Shown here: piece by piece, positions 44,412 to 54,848 of the stretch
Position numbering within the stretch: the first letter of the stretch is position 1
How the letters are laid out: each line of letters opens with the position of its first letter
Notes under the pieces: generated by a model
Databases searched by the model: none
The model's input: the letters and a program-made list of their open reading frames with translations, nothing else
What the model was told of the DNA's origin: nothing
Translations under genes and position numbers: made by a program
DNA from: Aureobasidium sp. EXF-3400
Lineage: Eukaryota; Ascomycota; Dothideomycetes; Dothideales; Saccotheciaceae
Length of the DNA stretch: 64,000 nt
Assembly: GCA_024195585.1 (NCBI GenBank)
Contig: SWBL01000010.1
Location: forward strand, 1 to 64,000
Reading direction: 5' to 3'

Positions 44412-46704
44412 ATGTCGACTCCTCAAACCGCTACTGCCACCCTCGCCCCGAACCACTACCAATCCCACCCGTATCTCCCAGCCATGACCGAATACTCGTA
44501 TCCCCCGCAGCCATATGCCAACGGCTATCCTCCACCATCACGAACTGCCACCACCACTGCCACCGCTACCGCTGCCGCGCCTTATCCCGCCCCGCCTTCG
44601 ACCGCTGCTTCTTCAAATGGCACTGCTGTCAAGAGATCGAGGAACCAGCCTGTTGACTGGGCCGAATACTTTGGCGGCAAGCCTCCCAAGGAAATCATAG
44701 TCATTGACGATGACGATGAAGATGATGAGGCCCCCGCTGCCAGCCAGACGTACCAGAATCAGAACCCTGCCGCACAATCCACCACAACCCAGCCGCATGT
44801 GGACAAACGCAGAAAGACAACAAATTACGATCCCGTCTACCATCACGCCGAATACTCGAATACCCACACACCCTACTATGACGCTGCCTCAACTGACCAA
44901 GGCCCTGCATCATACAAGACATCGGCTGCCACATCACTAGCCTCACAACCAAGTGCGAGTGCTTATGCTGAGGACGCTGCCACCGGCCAGAAGCGCAAGA
45001 GAACCACTCGTCAGGCCGCCGCCGATCAGAAGAAGCGCGAAGTCGATGCACGTCCTGATCCCTTCACCGAGTATGTTCCTCCGCCTAAGCCGCCGCTCAA
45101 GGCCAAGGATGTCTTTGTGCCATTGGTACCAGACGTAAGTTTAGCCCGAATCCTAGTTGGGTGCTCTATTTGCTGATACGGATACAGCGAACGGCCAAGC
45201 GCGACCAAAAAGTTGACGACGACGACGGGCATTACATTGTCCATGACCACGCTGACTTGACAGAGCGATGTAAGTCGACGCTGCCATGACACGCCCTGAG
45301 TGGCACTGACTGTTTCTCGACAGACTCGATCGTGAAGCTCCTCGGCCAAGGCACGTTCGGCAAGGTAGTACAAGCATACGACCGCAGGAGGAACGCCGAC
45401 GTGGCCATCAAGATCATCCGGTCTGTGCAGAAATACCGCGATGCTAGTCGCATCGAGTTGAGGGTCTTGTCGACTCTGGCATGCAACGACAAGCACAACC
45501 GCAACAAGTGTATCCACCTGCGAGACACGTTTGACTTCCGCAACCACATTTGCATCGTCACCGACCTCTTGGGCCAGAGCGTCTTTGACTTCCTCAAGAG
45601 CAATACCTTTGTGCCATTCCCAAGTACTCACATCCAGCAGTTCGCTCGCCAGCTCTTTACGAGCGTCGCCTGTAAGCTTGTCCTCAAACTGCTCCATCTG
45701 TCTGTTCTGACCCTTGTTCACAGTCCTGCATGATCTCAATCTCATCCACACCGATCTCAAGCCCGAGAACATTCTCCTTGTACAAAACCACTACCAGACC
45801 TTCACATATAACCGCAACATCCCTTCATCCTCCAACACAAATCCCCGCTCGGCAAAGTTCCGTAGGGTGCTGCTCGACCCCGAGATTCGACTTATCGATT
45901 TTGGCTCAGCTACCTTTGACGACGAGTATCACTCATCCGTTGTCTCGACCCGACACTACCGCGCCCCCGAGATCATCCTCAACCTTGGATGGAGCTTTCC
46001 TTGCGACATCTGGAGCATAGGTTGTATTCTCGTCGAGTTTTTCACCGGCGATGCCTTGTTCCAGACGCACGATAACTTGGAGCATCTGGCAATGATGGAA
46101 GCCGTCTGCAACACTCCCATTGACAAGGCACTTGTACGCCAAGTCACCTCTGGCCGTGGCAGCAACAAGAACTCTGCCGCAGCGTAAGTTTCCTGTTACC
46201 CTCCTCCTGGCTGCCTACTGACCCCTTTCAAGTTACTTCAGACGCCAACAACTCGACTACCCTCAAAGCGACACACCTCGCTCGTCCCGCAAGTTTGTCA
46301 AGGCGATGAAACCTCTTCATGTAAGACCTCCCGTCCTCTCCGGACTTGGAAATTTCCCCCTTCCCCCTATTCCTTCATCAACTCCAGCTTCTCCTCGAGT
46401 CGCTCGTCCAGCAAGCCTCGACCAAAACCCATATGTACCATACTTATACGCTCTTCAGGAAATCATCCCAGCCCACAACGAGTTCAACCGTAAGTTCCTC
46501 GATCTGCTCAAGAAGATCTTTGTCTACGATCCAAAGAAGCGCATCACAGCACACCAAGCCCTGCAGCATGACTGGTTCAAGGAGCACTACGAAGACGACG
46601 GCACAGAAGCCGAAAAGATCAAAGTCGAAAGACAACGTGCCGCTCGCCTCGAGGCTCAACGAACTCAACAACACGATTCACAAGTCGGTCAGCTCAACCG
46701 GTGA
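44412..46704 (+). CDS. LAMMER (CLK-type) dual-specificity protein kinase
   Basis: Exons 44412-45134, 45188-45269, 45324-45671, 45724-46183, 46233-46320 and 46459-46704 encode 648 residues. The N-terminal 260 residues are disordered, Thr/Ala/Pro-rich with an acidic DDDDEDDE run and basic patches. The kinase domain starts at [19 protein letters not shown]. It has the VAIKII lysine, the LAMMER-type catalytic loop [18 protein letters not shown] and the activation-loop end [10 protein letters not shown]. The name-giving signature is EHLAMMEAV (EHLAMMERI in most). LAMMER kinases phosphorylate SR splicing factors and also control morphogenesis and stress responses (Kns1, Lkh1). The fifth intron (138 bp) is in frame and stop-free. 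A SR-like target (RBM39 type) is encoded in this window, but linkage implies nothing by itself. Confidence 0.93.
46321..46458 (+). other. In-frame 138-bp intron or kinase insert
   Basis: It starts GTAAGA and ends CTTCAG, is 46 codons long and has no stop. Removing it joins MKPLH to EIIPAHNEF, as the family sequence requires. Keeping it would insert a Pro/Ser-rich segment in the C-terminal lobe. The branch point is not obvious. Confidence 0.6.
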
Positions 46705-47688
46705 TACATGTACAAAACATGACGCAAAGCTCTTTTTGGACACAACACACAAAAGACACTGCGAACATATTGCATCCTCCAAAAAGGGCGAGGAGTCTTC
46801 TGGAAAGACGGATCCGGGTGACAGAGGCTCGTCGCATTAGTGGGGCTAAGGGGAGGTGAGTGGAGTTTTCTTTGACAAAGCCATCGAGTTATTACAATTG
46901 TTTCTCATCCAAAGGTCACGATAACACACGAAACGGAGAAGGGTTGCATTATCCATTAGGAGCAAAGGGTCAAGGGGGTCTTATTTGTTATTCTGCTGCT
47001 TTTTTCTTCTTCTTCTGTCTCTACCAAAGCAGTGGCTGTTTCTGCCTGCTGTTTGCTTCTTGGAGGCTTATTGCTTCTTTCTCGAAGGGGAGATTTTTCC
47101 ATAAAATTCGGCGAGCCAAATCGGTTTCAGCTGTTCTGCGATGGGATGGAATAATGTCCTTACTTTCTTCTTTTTCTTCTTCCTCTGCTCTCCTCTCGTT
47201 TCTCTCCCATGTTGATCATGAACGAACTTCGGAAATAAAAGCTTTAATTTCTAACCACCACTATTGTTACGGCAAAGCAGTGCATCTGCATCAAAGAAGT
47301 AGTTTGGACTCTGAACACTTATCATAAAGATCATACGTGAAGGAGAAAAGATGTAGAGAAATAAATGGACTGGAACCACTTGCTTGAATTTGATCAAATC
47401 GACGAGTTTCTGATTCATTTCATCCACTAACGCCATAGTATCCAACATGAGGATATGAAAGAAAAAAAAGGACCCTAGGCTTATTCTACACGAAAGTCTT
47501 GAAAGTTATAAAAGAAGAGGAAAGAAAAAAGAATCGAATGCCATCAAGTGCATCAGAAAAAGTGAAGTGACAGGTACGAATAAACGATTCGTAGGGGCCA
47601 ATAGAAAAAGTAGCGGAAGAAGGGTATAATAGACATTACAAAGAATTGCAAAGACAGCGCTGAACAACACGAAAAGGAAGATCACTGT
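46705..47688. other. Intergenic: convergent 3' ends, about 1 kb
   Basis: Between the kinase stop and the SUR2 stop. There are T-rich tracts on the plus strand near 46990-47200 and A-rich tracts near 47450-47560, as expected of two 3' UTRs. No gene called. Confidence 0.5.
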
Positions 47689-49146
47689 TCATCTGCTGCT
47701 CTCGACGAGCACACCACTCGCCTTGCCGTGCAGGCTAGTGTTGACTCTATCTCGCAGACCTTTGAGCGGTGCCGATGAAGCTTGTGACACGGTCTTCTTC
47801 CTGGGGCTGCGGCGCAGGACACGCTGTGCTTCACGCTCTTCCGCTGCTTCCTCAAGAAGGACTTGGAGACCACCACCAGCCTTGTCATCCAGAATCTGCT
47901 GTCTAGATCCAAGAGCTTGCAGTGCTGCTTTGCCTTCTGGGACACTTGGGTCAAGCTGTGCTTGTGCTTGTTTTGCTAATGTGCTGGCGTTCTTCTCCTC
48001 AGACTCGTACGGCGAAAGTTCGGCCTCAAGACTCTCAGACGGGCTAGAGTGAGAAATGTTGTCTTGGTCGACTTTCTTCTGAGCGGCAATTCTTGATCTT
48101 TCGTAGCGAGCAGAAACGTCACCGCCGACCCATTTGGTGCCGAGAAGACCGTCCCAGAAGGTGAAGAATGGCTGGCTGAAGTTGGTCTTGATGCCCCAGC
48201 TTTGATGGTGGATGTCGTGGTAACCGGCGTTGTTGCTGGTGATGTGCTGGAGAGGGTCCCAAGGAAGAGCGTAGCCGCAGTGGTCATCAACAGTCTTGAT
48301 GGTGCTGCAAGTAAAGAACCACATGGATTGTCTGCAAGTCATACCAGCGAGCATGTAGGCAATACCGGTACCCAGAGTGTCAAGAAGGAAGCCCTCGAAG
48401 GGGTGGTTGTACAGAGCACCGTAGGCGTAAGGAACGTAGAGGCGGTGGTGACGAGAGTGGAACGTTGTGTAGAGCCACTTGTTCATGTGCATGGCTCTGT
48501 GCCAGAAGTACTGCCATGTGTCGACAACGAGGACGGCAAAGGTGAATTGCAAGGCAGGGATACCGAACCAGTAAATAGCCTTCGCAAAAGTGAGCTCCCA
48601 TGAAGCAAAGGCAGGGACGAGATCGCCCGAGGCGGCTTGCTGGTAGAGGTTGTAGCTACCACCTTGCAGGGCGGCAGAGAGAATTGGGTAGGCAATGGCC
48701 TGCTTGGATGCAATGGTGCTAGCGTCAAGACCAGCAAATGCGAGCACTGTAGGGATTGCTCGTTGAGCGATGCGGATCCTCTGAGCCCATACAGCAACAT
48801 TGTGGTCGTCCTGGCCGATGGTAGCCTCGGGCTCAATGATGGTTATGGCAAGACCAACAGCCGTCTGGACGATTTGTTGGATGATGACATCGCGGAAGAC
48901 GTCCCATCGTGATACGTGGTTGCGCTTGAGGACCTCGGCAGGAGTGTGTAGGCGGTATTGAGGGAACAAGTCGTACTCGTCGATAAAGTGGAAGATGAAC
49001 GAAACGATCCAGTAAGCGGCCACGGGGAGAACCAGGGCCAGGTAGAGGTCGGGAATCCAGGAGAGCAGAGGTTGCAGAGGGGTCAGAGTGTATTCGGGGA
49101 GAGGTGGTAGAGGCAGCATGGTCGCGTTGGACATGGTGGACTGCAT
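47689..49146 (-). CDS. sur2: Sphinganine C4-monooxygenase (SUR2-like)
   Basis: A single exon of 485 residues. Membrane helices flank the fatty acid hydroxylase domain, whose di-iron histidine clusters are WHRAMHMNKWLY, FHSRHHRLYVPYAYG and YHDIHHQSWG. SUR2 turns dihydrosphingosine into phytosphingosine in the ER. The enzyme is longer than the yeast protein (about 350 residues). A helical charged tail of about 110 residues contains LRRSPRKK, as in other filamentous fungi. The first Met (MQSTMSN) is used; two further Met codons lie within 10 residues. The gene is head-to-head with the LysM gene (569 bp). With scs7 near 13-14 kb it gives the window two sphingolipid hydroxylases. Confidence 0.92.
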   Translation of the reverse strand: MQSTMSNATMLPLPPLPEYTLTPLQPLLSWIPDLYLALVLPVAAYWIVSFIFHFIDEYDLFPQYRLHTPAEVLKRNHVSRWDVFRDVIIQQIVQTAVGLAITIIEPEATIGQDDHNVAVWAQRIRIAQRAIPTVLAFAGLDASTIASKQAIAYPILSAALQGGSYNLYQQAASGDLVPAFASWELTFAKAIYWFGIPALQFTFAVLVVDTWQYFWHRAMHMNKWLYTTFHSRHHRLYVPYAYGALYNHPFEGFLLDTLGTGIAYMLAGMTCRQSMWFFTCSTIKTVDDHCGYALPWDPLQHITSNNAGYHDIHHQSWGIKTNFSQPFFTFWDGLLGTKWVGGDVSARYERSRIAAQKKVDQDNISHSSPSESLEAELSPYESEEKNASTLAKQAQAQLDPSVPEGKAALQALGSRQQILDDKAGGGLQVLLEEAAEEREAQRVLRRSPRKKTVSQASSAPLKGLRDRVNTSLHGKASGVLVESSR

Positions 49147-49715
49147 CGTGGTGAGAGTGCTTGTTGCGGCTTGGAAGCCGGCACGCGAGTTGAAGAAGTT
49201 GCGATCCGCGAAGCTTCGTTTGTTGTGCTCGCAGAGCAGACGACCAAAACAGAGGCAATTGGAATAGAGCTTTTCGGCGGCTCGAATTAGATGTTTGGCT
49301 GGTTGATAGGGACAGTTCGTTGGTCGGAAGGGAAGGAGCGGAGGACAGAGGTGGATGCAGCAGGAAATGAGGCAGACACGAGGTATTTGTGATCGTCATT
49401 CGATTTCTCCTGTTGCTTCTCGGCTTGATCTGTGCCCGTCACCCGATGAAACGACTCAAGGAAATCCTCGCCACCCATCGCGAGCCGCCGCCCGCAAAGC
49501 CATCCCGTCACCTTCCGTGACACGTCCACACGCCCGTATTCTAGAATACTGCTCAATCTAGTAATCAACCCTGCTGATCTCATCGACATAGACATCATCG
49601 CGGGCAAATAGTTAAGTTGTTGTTCATCTCATATTCGTGGTCCTCCGTGCGCCTGCCCGACCATCGCTGTCACTTGCCATATACATATTTCCATCGACTC
49701 TCGTTGCTCTTGACG
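49147..49715. promoter_or_regulatory. Divergent upstream region, SUR2 and LysM genes
   Basis: 569 bases between divergent starts. No defined motif recognised. Confidence 0.4.
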
Positions 49716-50544
49716 ATGTCCTCTGTCCCAGCGTGCTGCATCTGTTCCTCGGTGCTAGACACGATAGACTCAAAGACCGAGAAGCCTGTTATCGCTGCCC
49801 GCCACCTCTCCTGCTGCTCGCGGCCCGTCTGCCAACGATGCATCGCAAAGAACCCTCGCTACAACTCGTATTGTCCGTATTGTCAGATATCCACAGATCC
49901 GCAATCAACACTGCCTCAGGGTCTACGTGACCCCCCGCCATACAACGACTCTCAAGATTCTACACTACCACCACTGTCTGAGAAAGAGCACGATGCACCG
50001 CCTGCTTATTTCGCTCAAGAATCTTCACAACCTCCGCCAGAGAAGACGCGGGAGAACGCCCCAGACGTTCTGCATTTCTTGACACCTGCCGATACGGCTC
50101 TTTCTTTATCACTTGCATATGGCGTACCTCTTCCTGCTTTGAGGAAGGCCAACAACGTCTTTGCAGATCATCTCATCCAGGGCCGAAGAACTGTCATTAT
50201 CCCCGGAGAATATTACCAAGGTGTGAGTCTGAGCCCTAGACCAGTCGAGGGCGAAGAGGAGGAATTGCGCAAGTCAAAGCTGCGCCGCTTCATGGTTACA
50301 TGCAAAGTTTCAGAGTAAGCGCTCACCGTTTGATTTTGACTCTTTCAATTTCTGATTCTAATCGTCATCTAGGTACGATGTCGCACAGTTGTATCTCGAG
50401 CAGCATGATTACGACCTAGATTCTGCCGTCGAAGCCTACCAAGATGACGAGAAATGGGAGAAAGAACATCCCTTGCAGGACAACGGTAAAGGTAAGATGA
50501 GTGCACGCACTGTGGGCAAGAGGCGATACGTTGGTTCAGCGTAA
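49716..50544 (+). CDS. Intracellular LysM-domain protein with Cys-rich N-terminus
   Basis: Exons 49716-50314 and 50373-50544 (58-bp intron) encode 256 residues. There is no signal peptide. The N-terminus holds a RING- or zinc-ribbon-like set of cysteines (ACCICSSV, SCCSRPVCQRC, YCPYC). After a Pro-rich linker comes a LysM-like domain (VLHFLTPADTALSLSLAYGVPLPALRKANNV...RRTVIIPG). The C-terminus is a short helical stretch resembling a UBA-type helix pair (VAQLYLEQHDYDLDSAVEAY). Secreted LysM effectors bind chitin, but the missing signal peptide points to an intracellular role in this protein class. The last residues could alternatively come from a third exon (donor after GKG), so the extreme C-terminus is uncertain. 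Confidence 0.8.
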
Positions 50545-50619
50545 TATTTGCAGCGTTGATATAGAACTGCTTTTCCATGAATCACCACAACACATCCACT
50601 CTCACTTTTCGAGGGGTGC

Positions 50620-52024
50620 TCATTCAAAGCGGATGAGCCAGCCATCCGCTTCCTTCTCGCCTCTTGCATTGTCTCCTCCCCACATGACTACACTTTGTCC
50701 ATCGCTCGCGACGTCTGAGCTGAAGAATGCTCGAGGCCCTGGATGAACTTTGCCCTCGTGACCAACCTGTTCTGTGGCTTGCACCTCTACTTCGGCCCAC
50801 TCATAGCCACCACTCTTGTAGCCCAGCTTATCCCGGATCGTGTCTTTGATGGCTGCCGGTTTGAAGTCTGTCCATGTCGTAGGTTTGGTCGACTTGGAAG
50901 GCAGTTGGTAAGTCCATAAATCGGACTCGATCGGTCGGGGTGTTTTACGTGACTCGATTGATTTCTCGAGCTCTTCAGCATCAGTGTGAACCTCTTTGCT
51001 GCCGAAGAAGTAGACCAGATACAGACGTCCGTAGCCAGTAGTTATGGGCACGAGCTCACCACCAATTCGAGCTCCGGGCCCAGGAGACTGAACCTCTGAC
51101 GGGTTGGTGATCCTCTGCCATTCTAATCCGTGAGGCGACCCTGGAGTAGGTACACTGTCACCAATCTCGAGTCTGTACACATGTGTAGCGCCCTCGGCTG
51201 GCGAGTTGGTGATTAGATAGAGTGTGCCATCAGCAAAGGCTACACTATCGGAATGCTCTGGGGACTCAGGTAATTCGATCCATGTGTGGGAAACCATATC
51301 AAAGAACCAGGTATCGTTCAGCGGAGTCTCGGCAGATGACCGTCCGCCATGGAGCAAGAGATGGCCACCGTAGTGGAAGAGTTTGTGGTCGTATCTAGGC
51401 GAGGGCTTCGGGCTTCAGGCGGGATGGTCAGCATTGATATGCAAAGTACTCGAGATTGTACGTACCCATCTGCAACGATTTGATGCCATTTTGATGATTC
51501 AATGTTCAAAACCCACAAGGAAGAGTCTTGATCTACAAGGGAGTGGTTTTGGTCACAACCTCCAAAGACAGCCAGCTCATGGCCCTGGACGCAGGCAGCG
51601 TGTCTGGTTCGTGGGCTTGGCACAGCAGCTCCCTCGTCACGAGGGATGGCTGGGTAGCAGGCATAAGCAACATCTGTTGAACTGGTGTGCTTCAGAGGAA
51701 GCGTTACAGTATGGATATCGTTAGATGCCAGACTTCCATCAGTGGTTTGGCCTCCGAAGATGTATGCCTTATCATTGGCAACGCTGACAGTATGATGGGA
51801 GCGTGCAAGTGCCAGGCTGGGGATATGTCAGCTGTGATTATTCTTAAGGCTGAATTTGTGTAATAATACGTAGTATCGTCTTTGTCTGCAGTAGCAATTT
51901 GTGTGAAGGTAGCTTTCAGAGGAACGGTTGGTTTGGCGACAGCATATCCAGCAATTGCTCCACCCTCGAGGGTTGTGGAAACGATCTGTTCAGCGACAAC
52001 GGCCCCAGCTGCGATTTCTGCCAT
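50620..52024 (-). CDS. Kelch-repeat beta-propeller protein
   Basis: Exons 52024-51870, 51816-51466 and 51412-50620 (both introns 53 bp) encode 432 residues from MAEIAAGAVVAEQ. Kelch blades are visible: ARSHHTVSVANDKAYIFGG, PRTRHAACVQGHELAVFGG, PRYDHKLFHYGGHLLLHGG, and a last one at FFSSDVASDGQSVVMWGG. The regular Gly-Gly plus Trp/Tyr pattern marks a propeller. There is no catalytic domain. Related fungal proteins are labelled kelch or nitrile-specifier-like, but nothing here supports a glucosinolate role. The C-terminus ends at the last blade. It converges on the LysM gene (76 bp between stops) and diverges from spt20 (268 bp). Confidence 0.85.
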
Positions 52025-52292
52025 TTTGTTTGATCTATTAACACAGAAGAGCGTGTGTTTGCACAAGGTATAGTCCCTGGCTTCTTGTAGGTAGACACAG
52101 ATGATAGATTGTCATGTGAAAGTGACGTATACCTACCCAAAGGGGAAAGGCTTGCCAAGACATCTCCAGTCAACATCTCCCCCGGACGGGAGTCGATCGC
52201 ATCGCATCGCACGAGCACCTTTACCGGCCCCTCGACCGACCAACTATCGTATTCTTTCAGCAGAGCGGCAGAGCTCAGCGGCAGCACTCGAC

Positions 52293-54848
52293 ATGGCGAC
52301 GGCGACGGCAGTAAAGCCCGGACATGCGATGCGCCGCCCGCGACCCACCCTGAGCGGCCGGCTGGGCACGCGCGCCAACACTCATGCGACAGGCAGCGAC
52401 ACGCCCGTCAAGAACCTGGCCGAACCCCTCGTCAGATCGTCCGAGTACATCCTGCGCAAGTTCCGCGGCAGCCCTCCCTCGCTCACCATCCACCTGCATG
52501 CCACCTTCTTCCGCTTCGACCAGCAGGATGGCAGCTTTCCCTATGATTCTCCCATGAAATTCATCCTACACCACTTGCGCAAACAGACCATCCCTCATGA
52601 GATGATCCAGGATCTGCTGGACAACCGCGTTGCCTTCTATGATGGCTGTCTTATTGTCAATATTGTCAACCACAAATCCTCCGTCGCAAAGACAACCACT
52701 CCCGGCAATCTGTCTGTGACCTCGTCCGACCACAACCTTCCCTTCTCCATGCACAACTACCACGACCATATTACTCCTTCTCCCTTCGGCCCCTACCCCA
52801 AGAAACCTTCAGACCGTCCATCTTCATCCACAAAGTCCAGATCCGAGTCTGTGAAGCAACAAGATGGTTCTAAGGATCAACCCCATACCGGTCCCAGGAC
52901 CTCGACTATTGTTCTACACCCCACTGACCTCTCACGCCATCACGAGTTGATGCACCTCGCTAACCAATCCAACAAGTCTGCTCTGGCCCTCGACGAAAAG
53001 GACTACTATCAATTCGAGGCTAATATGCTCGTTTCTAGCGAGCCACCGCTGTTGCTAGACCCTGCAAAGTCTTTTGAGGAGGCTGAGATAGCCTTGCGAC
53101 TGCTCCAACATCCTCTGCACTCCGAGCCTCCACCATCACCTCGCTCTCGCAAGCGTACACATGCCGAAATGGCTCAGGACGACGCACAAGCCTTCGAAGA
53201 GGAGAGGCGCATGCTTATTATGGACGAGCGTACAAAGCCTTCTTTACGCGGTGCCAATGGTACATCTGCTTCCGAAGGTCAAACAGCCTCGGTTGCTCTC
53301 GGATTCTCCCGCTTCAAGACACTCGAAACCATCAAGAAGAACCACGAGGAGAATGATCGCAAGAAGAAGGAGGAAGAGGCTCAGAAGGCCATCGAGAAGC
53401 GTCAACACGATACGGCTCTGGCTCAAAAGAGAAAACTCATGGAGGATAGGACCAGACAAGAGCAAGTCGCTACGCAACAGAAGCAGAAGATGATGATGCA
53501 ACAGCAGCAGTTGATGCAGCAGCAGCAGGCTCAGCAACAGGCCCAGCAGCAGGCTCAACAGCAGGCCCTCCAGCAACAACAGCAACAGGCCGCTCAGCTG
53601 CAGCAACAACAACAGCAGCAACACATGCAACAGCAACATGCTCACAATTTGGCTCAGAGCCAAACGCCCATGGCCACAAATCCTCAGCAGCAACATCTCC
53701 AGCAACAAGCAGCCATGGCCGCTCAGCAATCGTCTCCTATCGTCCACAACCCCACTCCCATCATGGCTTCATCTCCTCTCATGCCAAACGCTGCTAACAT
53801 GAACATGGGAGGTTTCCCCATGCAACCCTCTGTGTCGAATCAAGGCGCTGGAAGCCCGGCTCGTCCTCCTTCGGCTGCCATGCAACACGCCAACATCGCC
53901 ATGGCTAGGCAACTCAGTCAGCAGACCAGTCAGAGTCGTCATGCTACTCCACAAATGGCTCACGGGACTCCCCAAATGGCATCTGCTGTACCCATCGACA
54001 GCAACCGCCAGATGAGTGGTACACCTAACATGCAACATCGCAGTCCAATCCCTCCCCACATGCAGAATACTCCCAACCAACAAAACTTGATGGTCGCCGC
54101 CCAGATGAATCAGCTCACTCCTGGCCAGCAGATGGCTCTCATGCAGCAACAGCGCGCTCGAAGCCTACAGCAATCTATGCAAGCTTCACCCAATCAGACA
54201 TATACGGCTGAGCAGCTCGCCATGATAAGAAACCAGCAGAATATGGCACTGCAGCAGCAGATGACTCCTCAAATGTATGCCCAGATGCAGCAACGTATGC
54301 AAATGCAGAGTATGCAAGGTGGGACACCAATGATGCAAACGCCTTCCCAGCAGCAACAGCAGCAGCAGATGAGTCAGGCAATGAACCAACAGATGGGTCA
54401 GCAACAGATGCCAAATGCCCAGGCCCAGAGGGTACAACAAGCCCGTGCTCTACTCATGCGTACAAAGCAAGTGATTGTACACATGCAATCTCAAGGTCAA
54501 CCAATCCCGATGGAACTGCAACAGAAATACCAGCAGCAGCAGCAAATGGTTCACGCAAGCCAGGCACAAATGGCAGCGGCCACAGCGCGAACGCAACAAC
54601 AAGCTCTTGGCGACACAAGCAACACCGAGCAATATATGCAAAACTTGCGTAATCAGCAGGCACTGATAGCAAGGATGCAGCGAAACCCACAGATGGCACA
54701 GCAACAAGGCATGATGAATGGTGCCGGGCAACAGCAACAGAACATGAACATGTTGCAAACCCAACAAGCACAAATGCAGCAACAAATGCAGTTCGCCCGC
54801 CAGAACGCCATGAATCAACAGCGACCCGGATCGGGCATGGGTCAGTAG
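52293..54848 (+). CDS. spt20: SAGA complex subunit Spt20
   Basis: An intronless frame of 851 residues from MATATAVKPGHAMRRPRP. An upstream in-frame Met at 52101 is not protein-like and is rejected. The conserved Spt20 region covers about residues 45-290: LRKFRGSPPSLTIHLHATFF, FRFDQQDGSFPYDSPMKFIL, IPHEMIQDLLDNRVAFYDGC, LIVNIVNH, and later TIVLHPTDLSRHHELMHLAN and YYQFEANMLVSSEPPLLLDP. A charged coiled-coil-like helix (KKNHEENDRKKKEEEAQKA) follows, then a Gln/Met-rich tail of more than 400 residues. Spt20 holds the SAGA core together and helps recruit TBP. The tail is far longer than the folded part, as in other filamentous fungi. It contains CAG/CAA repeats likely to vary in length. Confidence 0.93.
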   Translation: MATATAVKPGHAMRRPRPTLSGRLGTRANTHATGSDTPVKNLAEPLVRSSEYILRKFRGSPPSLTIHLHATFFRFDQQDGSFPYDSPMKFILHHLRKQTIPHEMIQDLLDNRVAFYDGCLIVNIVNHKSSVAKTTTPGNLSVTSSDHNLPFSMHNYHDHITPSPFGPYPKKPSDRPSSSTKSRSESVKQQDGSKDQPHTGPRTSTIVLHPTDLSRHHELMHLANQSNKSALALDEKDYYQFEANMLVSSEPPLLLDPAKSFEEAEIALRLLQHPLHSEPPPSPRSRKRTHAEMAQDDAQAFEEERRMLIMDERTKPSLRGANGTSASEGQTASVALGFSRFKTLETIKKNHEENDRKKKEEEAQKAIEKRQHDTALAQKRKLMEDRTRQEQVATQQKQKMMMQQQQLMQQQQAQQQAQQQAQQQALQQQQQQAAQLQQQQQQQHMQQQHAHNLAQSQTPMATNPQQQHLQQQAAMAAQQSSPIVHNPTPIMASSPLMPNAANMNMGGFPMQPSVSNQGAGSPARPPSAAMQHANIAMARQLSQQTSQSRHATPQMAHGTPQMASAVPIDSNRQMSGTPNMQHRSPIPPHMQNTPNQQNLMVAAQMNQLTPGQQMALMQQQRARSLQQSMQASPNQTYTAEQLAMIRNQQNMALQQQMTPQMYAQMQQRMQMQSMQGGTPMMQTPSQQQQQQQMSQAMNQQMGQQQMPNAQAQRVQQARALLMRTKQVIVHMQSQGQPIPMELQQKYQQQQQMVHASQAQMAAATARTQQQALGDTSNTEQYMQNLRNQQALIARMQRNPQMAQQQGMMNGAGQQQQNMNMLQTQQAQMQQQMQFARQNAMNQQRPGSGMGQ
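53476..53640 (+). repeat. CAG/CAA glutamine-codon repeat in spt20
   Basis: Imperfect CAG/CAA runs encode a poly-glutamine tract interrupted by Ala, Met and Leu. Shorter runs recur near 54345-54375 and 54530-54545. Confidence 0.9.

Noticed and set aside
46860..47327. A 155-codon frame downstream of the kinase gene
   Set aside because: It is T-rich and hydrophobic by composition, as expected from a 3' UTR, and has no conserved motif.
50501..50576. A third exon of the LysM gene after donor GTAAGATG
   Set aside because: It would replace the C-terminus by only a few residues; the two-exon form is simpler, although not excluded.
53244..53747. Leu-rich antisense frame over the spt20 glutamine tract
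   Set aside because: It is the complement of CAG repeats (CTG reads as Leu), a shadow of the real gene.
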